Shown here piece after piece: positions 59,652 to 64,000 of a DNA stretch of 64,000 bases. Made by a program: the position numbers and the translations under genes. The notes beneath the pieces were generated by a model, which saw only the letters and a list, made by a program, of their open reading frames with translations, did not search any database and was not told the origin of the DNA. The DNA is from Blasia pusilla (Eukaryota; Marchantiophyta; Marchantiopsida; Blasiales), in the NCBI GenBank assembly GCA_050084515.1, contig CM114271.1, positions 37,262,001 through 37,326,000 of the forward strand, given 5' to 3'. The first letter of the stretch is position 1. Every line of letters begins with the position of its first letter.

Positions 59652-62600
59652 ATGGTGAAATTCAAGAAATATTCAGCTGCATTTGAATGCGATGTCATCC
59701 AAAACCCTCTCCCTGGTCCTCTTTTGAGCGAGCATTTGATTTGGTATGGCAATAGAAAAGAGGCATGGATTCCCTCAGATAGGGTTGAAGACTTCATTCA
59801 TGGTGAAGAACAAAGACCACATTTAGGAAAAGGAATACCGACAAATCAGGGAACATACATGTTACAGTTCGATACTGGTGTTCATATGGACCCCAGGATC
59901 ATAGGAATACCGTCTGGACCTCTCTGCCAAGTGAGGTTTTTGATTCAAACTTGCGCTGCAAGGGAGGTAAGGGTAGTAGGCCAGAAAGCCAAAGTACACG
60001 GCTTGGGCTGTCTCAGGGACGTGGATGCCAATTTCACTTTGCCGTTGTAACCTCAAAGGACCATACAGGTGTTCTATGTTGAGGCATATGCATTCCAAGC
60101 ATGTCGATAAGGCGGGCTGTATATGCCATGGGGACTTAGACAGGACTGCAAACATTGCGAATGCTATTGTTGCCCCGAAGTTGAGTTCTCATTGTAGGGA
60201 TTTTGTTGAACGGTTATTGCGAGTGAACGTGAGCCCCTTAAATATCATGAAGGAGCATAGGAGATGGATTCGTGAACACATTCTCGATAATCCTAATGAG
60301 GCACAAGCTTGGGGCAGGGACGCTATGTTAAAACCACAAGACATCCTTAATATCAAGCATTCAATGCGAAGACGCAAAGGGGGGTATGATGGAACCGATG
60401 ACGCCACTGCAATCCAACATTGGGTTGCAGCTCATCCTGAAAATGTCATACACTACAGGGAGGCCATTTCAAGTTTAGGCCAATCTTTCATCCTGGTCAT
60501 TTCTACACCTTGGATGCTTCAGAATCTTTTGCATCTTGGTAACGGTGGAGCCATCTCCATGGATGCCACTCATGGCACAAACACATATGAGGTAATTTCA
60601 AACATTCTCAGAACTGTAATGTCATTCTCTTAGAGGAGTTTATAGGCTACATTACTTCTGTGCTATCATTTGAAAATTGCTGCACGATCTGGCAGAAATG
60701 GTAACATTTGGAACGTTGTGTTCACTTTAATAGATATGTACATGAACAATCGGATTCCTGAACACACTCTTTTCTATGTTCACAGTATCAGCTATTCACG
60801 TTGCTGGGTTTTGACAAGTTTCAAAACGGATTACCTCTAGTATGGGCCATTTTACAGAGGCATCAACATCGGGATCTAGTGGATGCATTGGCCCATATCA
60901 AGGATTGATTGGGCAGATACATATATGACAAGAGATTTTGCGTCGGTTGGTAGCCCGGTTGGAAACCGTCATGCTTCATAGTTGGCGACTCCAAAGAGGA
61001 ACAATGCAATCGAGAAGTCTTCCTCGATGTTCCCATAGACCTGTGTCTATGGCATGTCAGGAAGAATTGGTTAAAGCAATTGCACCAACGAGTCCGTTGT
61101 CCAATTACAAAAGCAGACATGAACAGGGACTTGGGTGGTATCATGTACTCACGTGAAGAAGGTATGTTCTATGTGAGTCAATAATAGTAGTTCGTTTCAT
61201 TGTTTCTCAGCTATGTCCGTTGTGGGAGTAGGGTTCATATTAATTAAGCAATGGTTGCCTGTCCCAGATCCTATGGATGTCTCGTATCGTTTCATGCGCA
61301 AGTGGGCTGCAACTGAACGTCTCTTTGTGAAATACTATTTAAACTATTGGCATCCTAAGATTGTTACTTGGGCAAAGGGCTATCGTAAGCATGCAAGATC
61401 CAACCAAGATACAAATGCCTCGATAGAAAGGTGGCACCACACTCTGAAGATGCATCTCACTTCTAGCATGCCTACAAAACCCACCAGGAAGCTCATATGG
61501 CTTGTGCAGATCTTATGCGGGGAAATAGAAGATTTCTTTTGGTACTTGGGATTTTTGAAACGAGAGGGTATGGTGAGGAACAAGGCAATCCAAAAAGTCA
61601 TTCTCATGGCTATTAGAAGGGCAAATGATATCCCAGAGAGCCATGTCACATTTCAATTGGTAGATGGGAGGAAATGCGCAATGGTGAAGAGTTGCTCCAA
61701 GCCCGACTATTGGCATGATGTGGTTGACTACGACAAGAAAGATGTTGCTTGTACATGCTCTCGTGCCAATGAAGGATTCACGTGCAAACATCAGGTGTGT
61801 TTCTTGCACCCCAGATTTGGTGACCAAGCTATAGTCCCACCTGGAATCAAACAATCCTATGTATTAAGTATGTCTTATTCCTGCACTAGATGTACGAGGA
61901 TTTTACATGCACCCTCATGAGACTTTTTAATTGTATCAGGTGAAGTGCTTACTGTTGAGTGGGCACTCTGAAGTAGAGTTGTTGTCTTTCCTTGGCACAC
62001 GTTTTGGTAGCAAAGCTGGTGGGTTGGAAAACATGGTGCAAAGGCATGCACAGGAGCAACATGGAGACACACCACTGGAATCAAACTTGTCTTACGGTGT
62101 TGGTTATCCGAGAAGAGGTGCAAGCTACTACTCCCTGACGGTTGTATCACAAGCAACAACTCAGGAAGATGTTCGAGAGATGGTGGAAAAATGCTTGGCC
62201 ACAACCATTGGAGTCCCATTCTGCAGTGTTCTTCTTGAACATTTGTATGTACTTTTGCAGAAGGATATGGACTCACTTCTGAACCTGAAGGCGCGGATAG
62301 AGACGAACACAGAACTTCCAAAAAATGTAATGAACATTGGACAACACTTCCCTGAACCCTTTGTTGGAGGCAATTCTCAAGAGATTAAATTTGCGTCGGG
62401 CAGATGGGTTGGTTTGAGCGGATGAATCAGAGAAGGAATTCACATTCCACACGTTCCACATGGAAGAATCAACCCCAAGCAACAATGAATCAGGTGGAGT
62501 CCTTTCCCAGAGTGAAACGATCAAAATATCAGAACATGGAGGCGGAATTGGAAGCAGATGCATGTAATCATCTTGATTTGGACGCTATCGTGAGCCAATA

Positions 62601-62856
62601 TGAAAGCGAGGCAACTAAGGAGAATACTCAACAGTCAGAATGGCCTCTGGTTGATACAAGGCCACATAAGAACTACAAAATCAGTACTACTACAAAGAGA
62701 ACCACTGCAGATGTCATACTTGATAGTCTGTTGGATGAAGAGCGATATGTTGCGGAGGGTAGTCAATCCGATGAGTACTCAAGAAGACCGGATAATTTGT
62801 ATGTAGTCAGATTCCTATTCATGATTCATGAAGCATTTCCAAATTTCACATATTAG
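59652..62856 (+). pseudogene. MULE-family transposase with SWIM zinc finger
   Basis: Mutator-like transposases cut and paste DNA with a DDE core. The start MVKFKKYSAAFECDV at 59652 opens a 132-codon block, then the frame changes near 60050. The core shows ISMDATHGTNTYE, a 194-bp intron (60592-60785) and YQLFTLLGFDKFQNGLPLVW. FIVGDSKEEQ and LCLWHVRKNWLK follow, then an intron (61162-61210) and DTNASIERWHHTLK. SWIM follows as VACTCSRANEGFTCKHQ, then an intron (61795-61939) and VKCLLLSGHSEVELL. All three introns keep phase, so the gene was once spliced as modelled. In-frame TGA (60906-60908) and TAG (60951-60953), and a shift near 62420, disable it. A domesticated relative is less likely because of these breaks. 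Confidence 0.88.
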
Positions 62857-63170
62857 CACAGAACACAAGAAATGTGGTGTTCAACAAAAAAAATGTATTT
62901 TTTATGTATCGGATGTTTACGCACGAGAAATGTGTTCCCTTCTCATGTTCATGTCCACCATGTCCCATTTTCATGTACGGCGAGCAATCATGTTCTGTTT
63001 TTACCCTAGCATCCAAACGATAGTAACCATCGTGTAGGCCATATTGTGAACCATAGTAACCTGTCTTCACGGTTTTGTATAGTAATAGTTCGAACCCAAT
63101 TCAATTAATATTCAAGCATCCAAACTATGGTTACCACAGTCGGTTTTCTATGGATGTAGTAAACGTATGA

Positions 63171-63302
63171 GGTATGTTTGAACCCGAACCATGTCCGCAA
63201 CGAGGTATGTATGAACCCGAACCACGTCCGCAACGAGGTATGTTTGAACCCGAACCACGTCCGCAACGAGGTATGTTTGAACCCGAACCACGTCCGCAAC
63301 AC
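63171..63302 (+). repeat. Four 33-bp tandem repeats
   Basis: Four units begin aggtatgtttgaacccgaac with three substitutions in total. In one + frame each encodes MFEPEPRPQRG (11 residues). The array lies about 310 bp after the MULE coding region. Confidence 0.92.
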
Positions 63303-64000
63303 CGTGCGGCATACTTTAGGGGCATGTCCGCACCGCCACGCGCTTGTGTCAATTTTAGAGAACTTATGTAATATAGTTCTGACTACTTCTATAGTCATAA
63401 CTAAAAAAAAACACCTCAGAAGGCCCACGAACCCTACCCCTGAGGGTCGTGCCTCTTCGTAAACATTTAGCGGTGTGAGGTGACCTTCCCCTAATTAGGG
63501 CTTGATTAAAATCGTATCTAACCGAGATTGTCACAGTGGATTGACGACTGGGGGATACCCAACAAGAAGGCTAGAATTGATTGTCCGATGTATGAAGCAA
63601 ATGCCCTTGAAACACAGCCTTTGAGGTGTTCATGAATGAACACCTACATTTCGTTGTTCATACATTTTTCGTGTCATTGCATTTCTGATCACTAAACTTG
63701 TATTTGCTCTGAGTGTTTTGACCATTTGTATTTTATTTTTGAACAGGGTGTCATGGACTCTATCTATTCATGAGGTGATTACACATGAGTGCTTTACTTT
63801 CTTGGAAATTCAGGAATCGATAAGCGTGGGACAAAACATTGATCCTCACAGGATTACAAAGTTTACCACCAATTACAGGTGGAGGCACATGTGATCATTC
63901 ATAACATGTAAGACACATCGGAATAAGGTAAGGAGGAATTTGTTAAGGTATCATTCAAGAGTACAAACTTAGGGACAAAGATCAAGAATAGCTTTGCAAG
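63303..64000. other. No gene recognised
   Basis: Mixed-composition DNA with no long frame or repeat. It may include the MULE 3' end. Confidence 0.35.

Noticed and set aside
63171-63302. CRISPR-like array
   Set aside because: Units are contiguous with no spacers and the context is a plant nuclear genome.

Overview
This is a transposon-dominated stretch of a land-plant nuclear genome. The evidence is a spliced NF-YB transcription factor gene with plant-type histone-fold sequence, plus decayed plant-type Ty3/gypsy, Ty1/copia, Helitron, MULE and LINE-like elements. Long CT microsatellites and AT-rich filler make up much of the rest. The LINE and PHD-finger gypsy families resemble ones I associate with seed-free plants (ferns, lycophytes, bryophytes) and streptophyte algae, so a seed-free plant is my weak guess. 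I see no prokaryotic genes, rRNA genes, CRISPR arrays or intact tRNAs.

Layout. 1-7936: one decayed Ty3/gypsy element on + (end of 5' LTR, leader, gag with zinc knuckle, protease, RT-RNase H, integrase, a PHD finger, polypurine tract, truncated 3' LTR). 7937-8975: junction repeat, then a minus-strand copia gag with its 5' LTR. 9-16 kb: old repeats and unidentified relics. 16277-24706: a large minus-strand Helitron with helicase, Rep and unusual modular upstream exons. 25.5-28.05 kb: a second Helitron relic on +, facing away from the first and broken into a copia RNase H and LTR. 28.7-30.75 kb: an unidentified gene-like segment ending in a Helitron 5' terminus; 16277 and 30748 could be the two ends of one 14.5-kb composite Helitron. 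30.8-36.3 kb: dispersed repeats and unassigned DNA.

36334-38451 (minus): the NF-YB gene, the only clear host gene. Upstream is a GC-rich segment with a G-quadruplex motif and an uncertain 267-codon frame on +. 40-44 kb: AT-rich DNA with two mini-Helitrons. 44123-45632: an inverted, internally deleted copy of the first gypsy element. 47.2-50.1 kb: further gypsy fragments. 50646-52234: a LINE-like reverse transcriptase containing templated inverted insertions, followed by a 167-bp CT run. 53.2-55.8 kb: a minus-strand copia 5' half with LTR and primer-binding site. 56.5-58.1 kb: a gypsy gag scrap and a mini-Helitron. 59652-62856: a spliced but mutated MULE transposase with a SWIM zinc finger, then a 33-bp tandem array.

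Apart from NF-YB, which would act in a nuclear NF-Y CCAAT-binding complex, the recognisable genes are transposition machinery. Almost all carry stops, frameshifts or truncations, so this is an old, nested TE landscape around one conserved gene.
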